Shown: positions 1-8,190 of the stretch, one piece after another
How the letters are laid out: every line of letters starts with the position of its first letter
How positions within the stretch are numbered: the stretch's first letter is position 1
Assembly: GCF_034929435.1 (NCBI RefSeq)
Contig: NZ_JAYFUM010000008.1
Span: forward strand, 124,001-188,000
DNA length: 64,000 nucleotides
Reading direction: 5' to 3'
From: Arcicella rigui
GTDB taxonomy: Bacteria; Bacteroidota; Bacteroidia; Cytophagales; Spirosomataceae
Made by a program: the position numbers and the translations under genes
Notes under the pieces: generated by a model
What the model saw: the letters and a program-made list of their open reading frames with translations, nothing else
What the model was told of the DNA's origin: nothing
The model's database searches: none

Positions 1-938
1 AAAAAAAAGATACTCGTTCTGGCTTCGGTGCTGGAATGCAGGCGTTGGGACAAACCAACCCAAATGTTGTAGCACTTTGTGCTGACTTAATTGGTTCATT
101 GAAATTGGATGCTTTCATCAAAGAAAATCCTGAACGTTTCTTCCAAACGGGTATCGCTGAGGCAAATATGATTTGTATCGCTGCTGGTTTGACTATCGGT
201 GGTAAAATTCCTTTTGCTACTACTTTTGCTAACTTTGGTACTGGTCGTGTGTATGACCAAATCCGTCAGTCAGTAGCTTATTCAAACAAAAATGTTAAAA
301 TCGCTTGTTCGCACGCTGGTTTAACTTTGGGTGAAGATGGTGCTACTCACCAAATCTTAGAAGATATTGGTATGATGAAAATGCTTCCGGGCATGACAGT
401 TATCAACCCTTGTGACTATAACCAAACGAAAGCGGCAACTATCGCAGTAGCTGAATACGAAGGTCCTGTTTACTTACGTTTCGGTCGTCCAGTTGTGCCA
501 ATTTTTACTGCTCCAGACCAAGAATTTATCATCGGTAAAGCTTGGATGGTAAACGAAGGTGCAGACGTAAGTATCTTCGCAACAGGTCACTTGGTTTGGG
601 AAGCTATCTTAGCTGGTGAAATTTTAGCTGAAAAAGGTATCGACGCTGAAATTATTAATATCCACACGATTAAACCTTTGGACGAAGAAGCTGTCTTAGC
701 ATCAGTTCGCAAAACAGGTTGTGCGGTTTCTGCTGAAGAACACCAAATTGCGGGTGGTTTAGGCGATTCTATTGCTCAAGTATTAATCAAAAATCATCTT
801 GCTCCATTAGAGTTCGTAGGTGTTGAAGATTCATTCGGTGAATCTGGTACTCCCGCTCAATTAATGGAAAAATATGGCTTGAATGCAGCAGCTATCGTTG
901 AGAAAGCTTTAAAAGCAATTGCCCGTAAACAAGCATAA
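1..938 (+). CDS. Transketolase C-terminal subunit (5' end outside window)
   Basis: The reading frame is open from base 3 and continues beyond the left edge; the first internal ATG at 36 is not the start, because the residues before it (KKDTRSGFGAG) belong to the family. The visible ~311 residues hold the pyrimidine-binding domain (GIAEANMICIAAGL) and the C-terminal transketolase domain (GEDGATHQILEDIG, then YLRFGRP). Split transketolases form an N/C heterodimer that moves two-carbon units in the pentose phosphate pathway using thiamine diphosphate; the N-terminal subunit is expected just upstream. Length fits the usual ~320 aa. A long stem-loop with a T-run follows. Confidence 0.95.
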   Translation, partial: KKDTRSGFGAGMQALGQTNPNVVALCADLIGSLKLDAFIKENPERFFQTGIAEANMICIAAGLTIGGKIPFATTFANFGTGRVYDQIRQSVAYSNKNVKIACSHAGLTLGEDGATHQILEDIGMMKMLPGMTVINPCDYNQTKAATIAVAEYEGPVYLRFGRPVVPIFTAPDQEFIIGKAWMVNEGADVSIFATGHLVWEAILAGEILAEKGIDAEIINIHTIKPLDEEAVLASVRKTGCAVSAEEHQIAGGLGDSIAQVLIKNHLAPLEFVGVEDSFGESGTPAQLMEKYGLNAAAIVEKALKAIARKQA

Positions 939-963
939 TTTTTTTAATCCTTTGGATTAAATT

Positions 964-1044
964 GGCAAAAGGCGAATTAGATTGAGATTTTTGAAGGAAA
1001 ACTTCTAAATTCTTATTCTTTTCGGCTTTTGCCTTTTTTATTTT
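964..1044 (+). terminator. Terminator after transketolase
   Basis: GGCAAAAGGCGAA (964-976) pairs with TTCGGCTTTTGCC (1021-1033) with one mismatch, closes over smaller internal stems, and is followed by a T-rich run. It separates transketolase from the sigma-factor operon. Confidence 0.6.
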
Positions 1045-1090
1045 AGTACTTGTGCCTATTTTGCAATTAGCATTCTATTCATTGCCTAAA

Positions 1091-1639
1091 ATGACTGATA
1101 AAGAATTATTAGAAAAATTCGCTAAACCTGAAAGTCGTAATTATGCTTTCAACTTGTTGGTGCGTCAGTACCAGCAACGTGTGTATTGGCATATCCGAAA
1201 AATGGTAATCGACCACGACGATGCCGACGACCTTACGCAGGAAACCTTTATCAAAGCTTGGAATGGTCTTGAAAGATTTAAAGGCGATGCTCAGTTGTTT
1301 ACTTGGCTGTACAGAATTGCTACCAATGAATGTCTGAACTTTTTGGCTAAGAAAAAAAGGCGGTTTTTCTTGCCGATTAATGATATTAGCGAAGAACTTG
1401 CCAATAAATTAGAAGACAGCGACATGATTTCGGGCGATGAAATTCAACTGAGATTACAAAAAGCTCTTTTAACTTTGCCCGACAAACAACGTTTAGTTTT
1501 CAATATGAAGTATTTTGATGAAATGAAATATGAAGAAATTGCCGAAATTACGGGTACTTCGGTTGGTGCTTTGAAAACTTCTTATCATTTGGCAGTTAAA
1601 AAAGTAGAAGAACATTTGAAAAATAACGCTGCTGAATAA
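1091..1639 (+). CDS. ECF (group IV) RNA polymerase sigma factor
   Basis: A sigma-70 protein of 182 aa. Region 2 covers roughly residues 10-85, with the DDADDLTQETFIKAW core-binding helix and FTWLYRIATNECLNFL -10-reading segment. Region 4 covers roughly 110-165, with an HTH around YEEIAEITGTSVGALKTS. An in-frame GTG lies at 1052, but I prefer ATG 1091, which gives the family-typical MTDKELLEKF start and leaves room for a promoter after the terminator. ECF factors switch on small, usually envelope-related regulons and are held by a membrane anti-sigma. The next two genes, a one-pass membrane protein and a Spy-like periplasmic protein, fit that picture. Confidence 0.93.
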   Translation: MTDKELLEKFAKPESRNYAFNLLVRQYQQRVYWHIRKMVIDHDDADDLTQETFIKAWNGLERFKGDAQLFTWLYRIATNECLNFLAKKKRRFFLPINDISEELANKLEDSDMISGDEIQLRLQKALLTLPDKQRLVFNMKYFDEMKYEEIAEITGTSVGALKTSYHLAVKKVEEHLKNNAAE

Positions 1640-1702
1640 AATAATCCTTGCATCTTAAACCCTACGACAATTTGATTGTCAAAGGTTTGAAATATTAATC
1701 AA

Positions 1703-2140
1703 ATGGAAAACAATAAATTTGACATCGAAAAAATCTCACGAGAGAACATTTTCAAAGTACCCGAAAATTACTTTGAGAACCTCCCGATGCAAATCCAAGC
1801 GAAAACATCTGGGCGAGCTAAAGTAATTCCTTTAGTTTCTTGGTCGATGAAAAGAACTTGGGCGAGCTTGGCTGCCTGTTCAATTATTGTTATTTTGGCT
1901 TATTTTACTTGGATGCCCAAACAAGATGCTTTGAGCAACGAGGCATTGTCGGAAGTACAAAATAAAGAAATTGTCAATTATTTGATTCAAGAAGATGTTT
2001 CGCAATCAGATATTGCCGAACATTTTGAAGAAGAAGATGTAAAAGTTAGCAACGATTCCGAGCTTTTGGATTATTTAAAATTGAACGATAAAGACATTAT
2101 ACAAAGTATTGATTTAGAAAACCTTGAGGAAGACATTTAA
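1703..2140 (+). CDS. Single-pass membrane protein, putative anti-sigma partner
   Basis: A 145-aa protein with about 50 polar N-terminal residues, one hydrophobic segment near 52-70 (ASLAACSIIVILAYF) and an acidic C-terminal half. It lacks a recognisable zinc anti-sigma motif (HxxxCxxC), so the role is inferred only from its place directly after an ECF sigma gene and its topology, with a cytoplasmic N-terminus expected to bind sigma. It runs into the next gene with almost no gap, suggesting co-transcription. It could also be just a small membrane protein of unknown role. Confidence 0.6.
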   Translation: MENNKFDIEKISRENIFKVPENYFENLPMQIQAKTSGRAKVIPLVSWSMKRTWASLAACSIIVILAYFTWMPKQDALSNEALSEVQNKEIVNYLIQEDVSQSDIAEHFEEEDVKVSNDSELLDYLKLNDKDIIQSIDLENLEEDI

Positions 2141-2144
2141 AGCC

Positions 2145-2600
2145 ATGAAACGATTCGCCATTTTAATCAGCATTTTTACTTTGATAGCCTCTTTTGCTAC
2201 AAAAGCACAAGACGAACAACAGCATCACCGAGGTAGAGAACGCATAAGAGCTGCCAAAGTAGGTTTAATTACCAATCGCCTCAACCTTACGGAAGAGCAA
2301 GCCAAAGGCTTCTGGGCGGTTTACAATGAATTTGAAAGTAAACGTTTTGAGATTAAGAAAAACATCCGTCAAATCACGGCAGAAAGCAGAAATTTGACGA
2401 GTTCGGAAGATAAAATTTTATCTGATTTAAAAGAAATTCTTAGCCTCAAACAAAAAGAAGTAGATTTAGAAAAAGAGTACATGAGTAAATTTCTGAAAGT
2501 ACTCAATGTCCGACAAGTATCGGAGCTTTACAAAACCGAGCAACTTTTTAATACTATGTTGGTAAATAAGTTGAATAGAGGGGAAAAAGAAAAACCGTAG
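2145..2600 (+). CDS. Periplasmic Spy/CpxP-like protein
   Basis: The start is set at ATG 2145, which gives a clean signal peptide (MKRFAILISIFTLIASFATKAQ); the TTG frame extension at 2124 would spoil it. The mature part is helical and charged, with an LTEEQAKGFW segment matching the LTxxQ signature of Spy/CpxP and heavy-metal resistance proteins. These are periplasmic chaperones or envelope-stress sensors. Third gene of the ECF operon, 4 bp after the membrane-protein stop. Bacteroidota ECF operons often carry such a gene; its exact client is unknown. Confidence 0.7.
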   Translation: MKRFAILISIFTLIASFATKAQDEQQHHRGRERIRAAKVGLITNRLNLTEEQAKGFWAVYNEFESKRFEIKKNIRQITAESRNLTSSEDKILSDLKEILSLKQKEVDLEKEYMSKFLKVLNVRQVSELYKTEQLFNTMLVNKLNRGEKEKP

Positions 2601-2697
2601 TTAGGAGTGTTGAATTAGGAGTGCAGATTTTTGAGTGTAAAAAACTGAGCAACAGATGATTAATCAAAGTTTAAGATAATTTTGTAAATTACTTTAT

Positions 2698-2747
2698 TAA
2701 AATCGCTTAAAATTGTATGATTATCACAATTTTAAGCGATTTTTTTA
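2698..2747. terminator. Bidirectional terminator
   Basis: AATCGCTTAAAATTGT (2701-2716) and its reverse complement (2726-2741) enclose a 9-nt loop, with A-rich and T-rich flanks on both sides. It lies between the convergent Spy-like and DeoR genes and can end both transcripts. The preceding stretch (2600-2640) is a one-armed word repeat (AGGAGTG iterated). Confidence 0.85.
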
Positions 2748-3494
2748 TTGAATTTTTGGACCAATTCCACGGTAATCGGCTAAAGCGTCTTCGGTAATTC
2801 CTTCGCCCGTAATCACCACATCTAATCTTGAGTACGGACAAACTACAAAGTTTTCGGCAGTATTTAGTTTGTCAGCAGTTACCAAAGCAATTACTTTATC
2901 GGCTACTTCAACCATTTTTCTTTTCACCACGCTTTCGCCCCAATCGGGCATCGTCACTCCTACTTGGTGATGAATCCCACAAACGCCAATCAGTAAAACA
3001 TCTGCTCGCATTTTACTCAACAGCTCTATTACTTCTGTTCCATAAGTATTCTGTGCATCTTTGAATACTTTTCCACCCAATAAAAACAGTTCAATATTGG
3101 GGTGTTCGCATAAAATTTGAGCAATTGGAATACTCGTTGTGAAAACGGTAGCACGCAAATCTGGCGACATCATTTTGGCTACTTCCATATTGGTAGAGCC
3201 ATTATCCATCAAAATCACTTGTCCGTCTTTGAAATAGCTTTGTACTTTTTTTGCCAAAACTATTTTTTCTTCATGGGCAATATGAATTCTTTCTTTGAGC
3301 TTATACGGACTTGGCGACTTGGGAATTGCTCCGCCATGAACTTTCTTCAAAAGCCCTTCTTCAGCTAATTCATTTAAGTCACGGCGAATGGTATCGTCAG
3401 AAACATTTAAGATTTCTGCCAATTCAATAGAGGAAACTCGCTGATTAGTTTCCAACATTTTTAAAATGATTTGCAAACGTTCTTCTCGTAGCAT
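2745..3494 (-). CDS. DeoR/GlpR-family transcriptional regulator
   Basis: 249 aa with the classical DeoR layout. An N-terminal winged HTH lies at about residues 3-58 (RLQIILKMLETNQRVSSIELAEILNVSDDTIRRDLNEL, split here only as a description of its extent). A C-terminal DeoRC sugar-phosphate sensing domain follows (about 75-235, with GSTNMEVAKMM, LLGGKVF and ADVLLIGVCGI). Such proteins repress sugar or sugar-phosphate catabolic genes until a phosphorylated sugar binds. The upstream region holds three tandem 10-bp CGGTTTTATN units plus a related site in the divergent VOC promoter, so autoregulation and control of the VOC-to-MFS genes are likely. The inducer cannot be told from sequence. Confidence 0.92.
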   Translation of the reverse strand: MLREERLQIILKMLETNQRVSSIELAEILNVSDDTIRRDLNELAEEGLLKKVHGGAIPKSPSPYKLKERIHIAHEEKIVLAKKVQSYFKDGQVILMDNGSTNMEVAKMMSPDLRATVFTTSIPIAQILCEHPNIELFLLGGKVFKDAQNTYGTEVIELLSKMRADVLLIGVCGIHHQVGVTMPDWGESVVKRKMVEVADKVIALVTADKLNTAENFVVCPYSRLDVVITGEGITEDALADYRGIGPKIQ

Positions 3495-3500
3495 TACTTC

Positions 3501-3540
3501 GGTTTTATGCGGTTTTATTCGGTATTATTCACAAATTTAA
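3501..3540 (-). promoter_or_regulatory. DeoR promoter with tandem 10-bp operator
   Basis: Three consecutive 10-bp units, CGGTTTTATG, CGGTTTTATT and CGGTATTATT (3501-3530), directly precede a minus-strand -7 element TAAATTTG (plus-strand 3533-3540). Placed between promoter and gene, the units would be a repressor roadblock; repeated TTTTAT-like units are typical of DeoR-family operators. Confidence 0.6.
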
Positions 3541-3552
3541 TGAAAATTTATT

Positions 3553-3584
3553 TTGAATTATGCGTTTTATTGCGGTAAATTTGT
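3553..3584 (+). promoter_or_regulatory. Promoter of the VOC gene with embedded operator
   Basis: TTTG (3553-3556), a spacer of exactly 20 bp, then TAAATTTG (3577-3584): a full match to the Bacteroidota -33/-7 consensus. The spacer contains GCGTTTTATTGCGGT, a relative of the DeoR operator units across the divergent gap. Predicted start is about 15 bp before the ATG at 3606. Confidence 0.7.
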
Positions 3585-3605
3585 CCAAACATTAAAAAAA
3601 CGCAA

Positions 3606-3998
3606 ATGAGTATTGAACATATAGCTATTTGGACGATTGATTTAGAAAAAATGAAATCGTTTTATTGCCAGTATTTCGGGGCAGAGTCCAATCAAAAATA
3701 TGTAAATCCTAATACAAAATTTGAATCGTACTTTCTAAGTTTTGGGAAAGGAAGTACTCGTTTAGAAATCATGTACTCGCCTTCGGTGGTGGACATCCCA
3801 ACCGATATTTTGCAACAAACAAAAGGCTTGGTACATTTTGCCATTTCGGTTGGAAGTATTGAAAAAGTGAATGAATTAACTGAAACTTTGGCAAACGATG
3901 GTTTTACCGTTATCGGAAAACCAAGAACTACTGGCGATGGCTACTACGAAAGTGTAGTTTTAGACCCTGAGAATAATCGCATTGAAATTACTGTATAA
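3606..3998 (+). CDS. VOC superfamily (glyoxalase/dioxygenase-like) protein
   Basis: 130 aa made of two paired beta-alpha-beta-beta-beta modules. His at the start (MSIEHIAIWT), Glu in TRLEIMYSP, HFAISV in the second module and DPENNRIEITV at the end match metal-ligand positions of the glyoxalase I fold. The family covers lyases, dioxygenases and antibiotic-binding proteins, so the substrate is unknown. First gene of a plus-strand run and probably controlled by the divergent DeoR regulator, which points to sugar-related detoxification by inference only. Confidence 0.85.
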   Translation: MSIEHIAIWTIDLEKMKSFYCQYFGAESNQKYVNPNTKFESYFLSFGKGSTRLEIMYSPSVVDIPTDILQQTKGLVHFAISVGSIEKVNELTETLANDGFTVIGKPRTTGDGYYESVVLDPENNRIEITV

Positions 3999-4016
3999 AA
4001 CCTTAAATTATTATTT

Positions 4017-4538
4017 ATGAGAATCTTAATCGACATGGATGATGTCTTGGCAGACACAAGTTTGAAGATATTGAACGAAACCAACAAAAGACTTGGTACA
4101 AATTTTACTCGTGAACAATTGAATACCAGTCCAGAAATTTATAAAGAGTATCACGAAAAATATTCAACTGTTAGAGGAATGCTTTGGGAAAAAGGTTTTT
4201 TTGCAGACCTTCCTTTAATTGCTGATGCACAAGAAGTTGTACAGAAACTTCATGCCAAACACGAAATTTTTATTGTTTCGGCTGCCACAGAATTTCCTTT
4301 ATCAATGGAAGAAAAATTAGAATGGTTGGATAAATATTTCCCTTACATTGGCTGGTCGCATACGGTTTTTTGTGGACATAAATGGATGATTAAAGCCGAT
4401 TATATCATTGACGACCATGAAAAAAATCTTATTAACTTTGAAGGAAAAGGACTTTTGTTCAATGCTACGCACAATCAGCACGTAAAAGATTTTACAAGAG
4501 TACATTCTTGGAAAGAAGTTGAAAGTATTTTGTTGTAA
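4017..4538 (+). CDS. 5'(3')-deoxyribonucleotidase-like HAD phosphatase (NT5C type)
   Basis: 173 aa. The HAD nucleophile motif is DMDDVLAD (Asp6 nucleophile, Asp8 acid), motif II lies in FIVSAATEFP, and the acidic motif is DYIIDDHEKNL. The short helical cap and the WSHTVFCGHKW segment match bacterial homologues of the NT5C 5'(3')-deoxyribonucleotidases, which dephosphorylate (deoxy)nucleoside monophosphates in the cytoplasm. Only 18 bp separates it from the VOC gene, so the two are probably co-transcribed. Substrate preference is not visible. Confidence 0.85.
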   Translation: MRILIDMDDVLADTSLKILNETNKRLGTNFTREQLNTSPEIYKEYHEKYSTVRGMLWEKGFFADLPLIADAQEVVQKLHAKHEIFIVSAATEFPLSMEEKLEWLDKYFPYIGWSHTVFCGHKWMIKADYIIDDHEKNLINFEGKGLLFNATHNQHVKDFTRVHSWKEVESILL

Positions 4539-4692
4539 GTAGTGATTAGAAAATAGTGATTGGTTTTTCAAGTATTTAATTATCAGTTATTTAAAAATTA
4601 AACAACAAAATACAAATGGGTGATTTACTGATTTCCGTAGTATAAATCACTAAATCACTCATTCATTAAATCGCTCAATTTAAAATGTCGAT
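4539..4692. repeat. Two-armed word repeat (GTGATT / AATCAC)
   Basis: GTGATT words at about 4544-4563 are answered by inverted AATCAC words at about 4645-4680. The low-complexity block belongs to the same style of intergenic repeat seen at several other sites in this window. No gene or clear promoter is visible in it. Confidence 0.45.
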
Positions 4693-5871
4693 TTGACAAA
4701 TCGTATTACAATATTGGAAACAACTATCTCAGCAACACATCTTGGAAAAACGGCTCGTACAGCTACAAACGCCATGTTTTTTCTTTGTGGAATAAGCTTT
4801 GCCTCGTGGGCATCTCGTATTCCTGATATGAAAGAGCTTTTGCAACTCAGCGATGCAGCTTTGGGAACAGTACTTTTTGCCATGCCCATTGGTAGTTTAA
4901 CGGCTTTGCCCATTGCAGGCGTTTTGATTCATAAATTCGGAAGTAGAAATATTACCTTTATTTCAACACTTTTTTACTTTATCGCTTTGCCTTTGTTGGG
5001 CATGGCAAAAAGTTCGATTGCTTTAGCGATTGCACTTTTCTTTTTTGGCTTCGGAAGCGATATGCTGAACATCGCCATGAATGTACAAGCAGTTGGCGTT
5101 GAAAAAATCTTGAATCGCTCGATAATGTCTTCCTTTCATGCGGTTTTTAGCGTTGGCTTTATGATTGGGGCAGCTTTGGGCGGTTTTATTGCCAAACAAG
5201 GTATTACGCCTTTCCAACATTTAGTAGCTATCGGAAGCTTGGATTTAATGATTGCCTTAATTACCTATCGCTTTTTACTTCAACAAGACCATAAATCAGC
5301 CGAAGACCAACCACTTTTTGCCATTCCAGATAAATCTTTAATCATTTTAGGAATTATCTGTTTTTGTGGAATGCTTTGCGAAGGTGCAATGGCGGACTGG
5401 AGTGTGTTGTATTACAAACAAGTACTCAATAATCCGAACGGTTATACTACCGCAGGCTTTACGGCATTTTCGGTATTGATGGTAGTCGGCAGAGTATTTG
5501 GCGATAAAATTTTACAAAATTTAGGTTTGCAAAAAACACTTCTGACCAACTGCTTATTAGTGTTTTTGGGAATGTCAATCGCCATTTTTATTCAGCATCC
5601 AGTTAGCGTTGTGATTGGTTTCGGGATTACAGGATTAGGACTTTCTACGATTGTTCCCCTGATTTACAGCCAAGCAGGACACTCCAAAACAATGGCAGCA
5701 GGCGTAGCACTGGCGGCAATTTCTACTTTGGGTATTGCAGGATTTTTGATTGGCCCAGTGATGATTGGTTACTTATCTGAATTTTTCTCTTTAAAAATCG
5801 CCTTGATGTCTTTGATTATTTTAGGTTTATTGGGCAGTTATCTTACCACCAAAATTCCTGTACAAGAATAA
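4693..5871 (+). CDS. MFS transporter (YbjJ-like)
   Basis: A hydrophobic protein of up to 392 aa with 12 predicted membrane segments in two six-helix halves. The FLCGISFASWASRIPD segment after the first helix and GALGGF/GFGSDMLNIAMNVQA in helices 4-5 are characteristic of the YbjJ-type MFS group. The start is uncertain: the frame opens with TTG at 4693 and no ATG occurs before residue 27, which would lie inside the first helix, so TTG 4693 or a nearby rare start is likely. It precedes a Nudix gene by 3 bp. The substrate is unknown; export of a small metabolite or sugar is possible. Confidence 0.85.
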   Translation: MTNRITILETTISATHLGKTARTATNAMFFLCGISFASWASRIPDMKELLQLSDAALGTVLFAMPIGSLTALPIAGVLIHKFGSRNITFISTLFYFIALPLLGMAKSSIALAIALFFFGFGSDMLNIAMNVQAVGVEKILNRSIMSSFHAVFSVGFMIGAALGGFIAKQGITPFQHLVAIGSLDLMIALITYRFLLQQDHKSAEDQPLFAIPDKSLIILGIICFCGMLCEGAMADWSVLYYKQVLNNPNGYTTAGFTAFSVLMVVGRVFGDKILQNLGLQKTLLTNCLLVFLGMSIAIFIQHPVSVVIGFGITGLGLSTIVPLIYSQAGHSKTMAAGVALAAISTLGIAGFLIGPVMIGYLSEFFSLKIALMSLIILGLLGSYLTTKIPVQE

Positions 5872-5874
5872 ATC

Positions 5875-6369
5875 ATGGAAGGTTTAAAAAGAGTAGCCGT
5901 AATATGTGTACTTCGTAAGGGAACAAACTTTTTGTTACTCAAGCGTTTTAATGAACCCAACAAAGATACTTATGTACCTGTGGGCGGAAAAGTAGATGCT
6001 TATGAAGACCCTTATCATGCAGCCATCCGTGAAGTATGGGAAGAAGCTGGCATAAAAGTACCTGCAATGCGTTTTTGTGGTACTTTGGTCGAAACTTCGC
6101 CCGTAAAGTACAATTGGATGAGCTTTATTTATGAGGCAGAAATAGATTTTTTTGAACCTCCACTGTGTAACGAAGGCGTATTAGAATGGCATAATTTTGA
6201 AAATATCCATAGCTTCCCAACACCCAAAACTGACTTTTTTATTTACGAATACATATTACAAAAAAAGCATTTTGCCTTTAATGCTCTTTACGACGATAAA
6301 GTAAACTTACTTTTTATGAATGAAGAAATAGAAAATAAAGTAGTCTTTAGCCATGAAAGTCAAAATTAA
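5875..6369 (+). CDS. Nudix hydrolase (MutT-like)
   Basis: 164 aa. The Nudix box GGKVDAYEDPYHAAIREVWEEAG lies at about residues 37-59, here described only by its ends: the G before KVD and the REVWEEAG helix supply the pyrophosphate-binding fold and the metal-binding glutamates. Family members hydrolyse X-linked nucleoside diphosphates in the cytoplasm. It starts 3 bp after the MFS stop and overlaps the TrpF start by 17 bp, so these genes are surely co-transcribed. The substrate cannot be told. Confidence 0.9.
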   Translation: MEGLKRVAVICVLRKGTNFLLLKRFNEPNKDTYVPVGGKVDAYEDPYHAAIREVWEEAGIKVPAMRFCGTLVETSPVKYNWMSFIYEAEIDFFEPPLCNEGVLEWHNFENIHSFPTPKTDFFIYEYILQKKHFAFNALYDDKVNLLFMNEEIENKVVFSHESQN

Positions 6370-7000
6370 AATTTGCTGTATTTCTACGAAAGAAGAAGCT
6401 AAAATGGCTATCGAAGCAGGGGCTGATGTATTGGGCTTGGTGGCAAAAATGCCGAGTGGCCCGGGAACGATTGATGATGAACTTATTCAAGCAATTGCAA
6501 AGACGATTCCTACACATCTTGATAGTTTTTTGCTAACGCCAAAAACCGAAGCGGCTGAAATTATTGAACATCAACGCATTACAGGCACAAATTGTATTCA
6601 ATTGGTAGATGCAGTAGCGGTAGAAACTTACCCGATTCTAAGAGCTAATTTGCCAAATATCAAACTGATACAAGTAATTCATGTAACAGACGAAAGTTCT
6701 ATTCAAGAAGCCAAGAAGTATGAAAGTTTAGCAGATATGATTTTATTGGATTCGGGAAATCCCAATTTAGCAGTAAAGGAATTAGGCGGAACGGGTCGAA
6801 AACACGATTGGACGATTAGCCGACAAATTGTGGAAGAACTTTCTATTCCCGTATTTTTGGCTGGCGGTCTGAATCCCGACAATGTAAAAGAAGCTCTTGA
6901 GTTTGTAAAACCTTTTGGTTTAGATATTTGTAGCGGCGTAAGAACTTCAGGGAAATTGGACGCTGAGAAATTAGCGAAATTAATGAAGGTATTATCGTAA
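6353..7000 (+). CDS. trpF: Phosphoribosylanthranilate isomerase family protein
   Basis: 215 aa TIM barrel. The catalytic Cys is in KICCIST (Cys8; usual form KICGIT, so the following Gly is Cys here). The catalytic Asp is in ADMILLDSG, followed by GGTGRKHDW and phosphate-binding FLAGGLNPDNV and DICSGVR. TrpF converts N-(5-phosphoribosyl)anthranilate to the ribulose form in tryptophan synthesis. No other trp gene is nearby, the gene overlaps a Nudix gene, and motif 1 is altered, so it may be a second TrpF-like isomerase rather than the pathway enzyme. Confidence 0.8.
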   Translation: MKVKIKICCISTKEEAKMAIEAGADVLGLVAKMPSGPGTIDDELIQAIAKTIPTHLDSFLLTPKTEAAEIIEHQRITGTNCIQLVDAVAVETYPILRANLPNIKLIQVIHVTDESSIQEAKKYESLADMILLDSGNPNLAVKELGGTGRKHDWTISRQIVEELSIPVFLAGGLNPDNVKEALEFVKPFGLDICSGVRTSGKLDAEKLAKLMKVLS

Positions 7001-7188
7001 ATAATAGTTGTGAAAGGCATTTGCTTTCGGATTTCAGATGTCGGATTTTGGATTTATTAAATGGTTTCTTGTGTCATATATCAGAAATCTCAAATAGCTT
7101 TTAGAAATGATTTCAATTAACTTTCATGTAAATAATTGGTAATTAGCATTTTAAAACTAATTACCAATCACTATTAGCTAATCACTTT
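7001..7188. terminator. Intergenic spacer with hairpin 7135-7168 and word repeats
   Basis: ATTGGTAATTAG (7135-7146) and its exact reverse complement (7157-7168) form a 12-bp stem with a 10-nt loop between the convergent trpF and carbonic anhydrase genes; termination is plausible but no strong T-run follows. At 7035-7063 lies a short block of GGATTT/TCGGATTT words, one arm of the word-repeat type. Confidence 0.5.
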
Positions 7189-7854
7189 TTAATGAATTGA
7201 ACTGTTAGTAATTAATTCATCTGTATGGAATTCATATTTGAAAATTGGGTCAACTTCTGAACAGGCTTCAATTTCCATTACTTCTTTTATCAAACCTGTT
7301 TTCATATCAAAAACCCAACCGTGCAAATGTGGCACTTTGAAGTTTTTCCAAGCACGCTGAACGATAGTAGTTTTAGCTAAATTTTTTACTTGTTCTTCTA
7401 CATTTAGCTCTACCAAACGGTTGAAACGAGCCGACTCATCTGAAATATTTTTCAATTCATAATTATGTTTATCATAAATCTCCTTGATATTTCTGAGCCA
7501 TTTATTGATTAAACCCAAATCGTTTTGTCCCATTGCTGCCTTTACACCTCCACAGCCATAATGTCCACAAACAATTACATGCTTTACGTGTAAAACTTCC
7601 ACGGCATATTGTAAAACCGACAACAAATTGATGTCAGTATGCACGACCAAATTGGCTACATTCCGATGCACAAATACTTCTCCGGGATGAGTATTTGTTA
7701 TTTCCTCGGCAGGCACACGGCTGTCAGCACAGCCAATCCATAGAAAAACAGGTTTTTGGTCTTTAGAAAGATTCGTGAAATAGCTTTCATCTAATTCAAG
7801 TCTTTCTTTTGCCCAAGCTTTATTGGCTAATAACAATTGTTTGTAAGTTTTCAT
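7189..7854 (-). CDS. can: Beta-class carbonic anhydrase
   Basis: 221 aa, the usual size. Zinc ligands are Cys42 and Asp44 in CADSR and His98 and Cys101 in HYGC; the HRNVAN loop and SVLQYAVEVL helix complete the beta-CA signature. It interconverts CO2 and bicarbonate, supplying bicarbonate to carboxylases. The gene stands alone on the minus strand, between trpF and the his operon. Confidence 0.95.
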   Translation of the reverse strand: MKTYKQLLLANKAWAKERLELDESYFTNLSKDQKPVFLWIGCADSRVPAEEITNTHPGEVFVHRNVANLVVHTDINLLSVLQYAVEVLHVKHVIVCGHYGCGGVKAAMGQNDLGLINKWLRNIKEIYDKHNYELKNISDESARFNRLVELNVEEQVKNLAKTTIVQRAWKNFKVPHLHGWVFDMKTGLIKEVMEIEACSEVDPIFKYEFHTDELITNSSIH

Positions 7855-8190
7855 GGATATATTTCATTTATGTTTGTATGTATGTTTATTCTACTAAAAA
7901 ATAGTTTTCTTAGCAGTAGCAGCGATAATTTTGGCTCGCCTTTGTACTTCTGCCCAAAAACCATTCAAATAAAAGCTATAAACGTCAAAATATTCTTTTT
8001 TAGAAAAGAAATATGGATGATTTAGCGACAATTTATGAAAAAGCCGTCAAAACCTAAGTTGGATTCCGTAATTTTGCAGTCCGTTAGCATTTAGCCAAAA
8101 TAAGCGTTGCATATTTCGCTTTCAAGAGGACAAGCCATTCTCTATTTTTTGGAGATTGTTAGCAAAAAACTGACTATAAATAACTGACAA
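7855..8190 (+). promoter_or_regulatory. Gap before hisG with probable promoter at 8069-8076
   Basis: TAATTTTG at 8069-8076 matches the TAnnTTTG -7 element, giving a start near 8083 and an untranslated leader of about 105 nt. No good TTTG -33 is seen at the expected place. The leader has a short AAGCG...CGCTT hairpin (8102-8121). I see no histidine-rich leader peptide and no riboswitch I recognise. Confidence 0.45.

Noticed and set aside
8083..8190. Histidine leader peptide or riboswitch before hisG.
   Set aside because: No run of His codons and no structure I can name; only a small hairpin.
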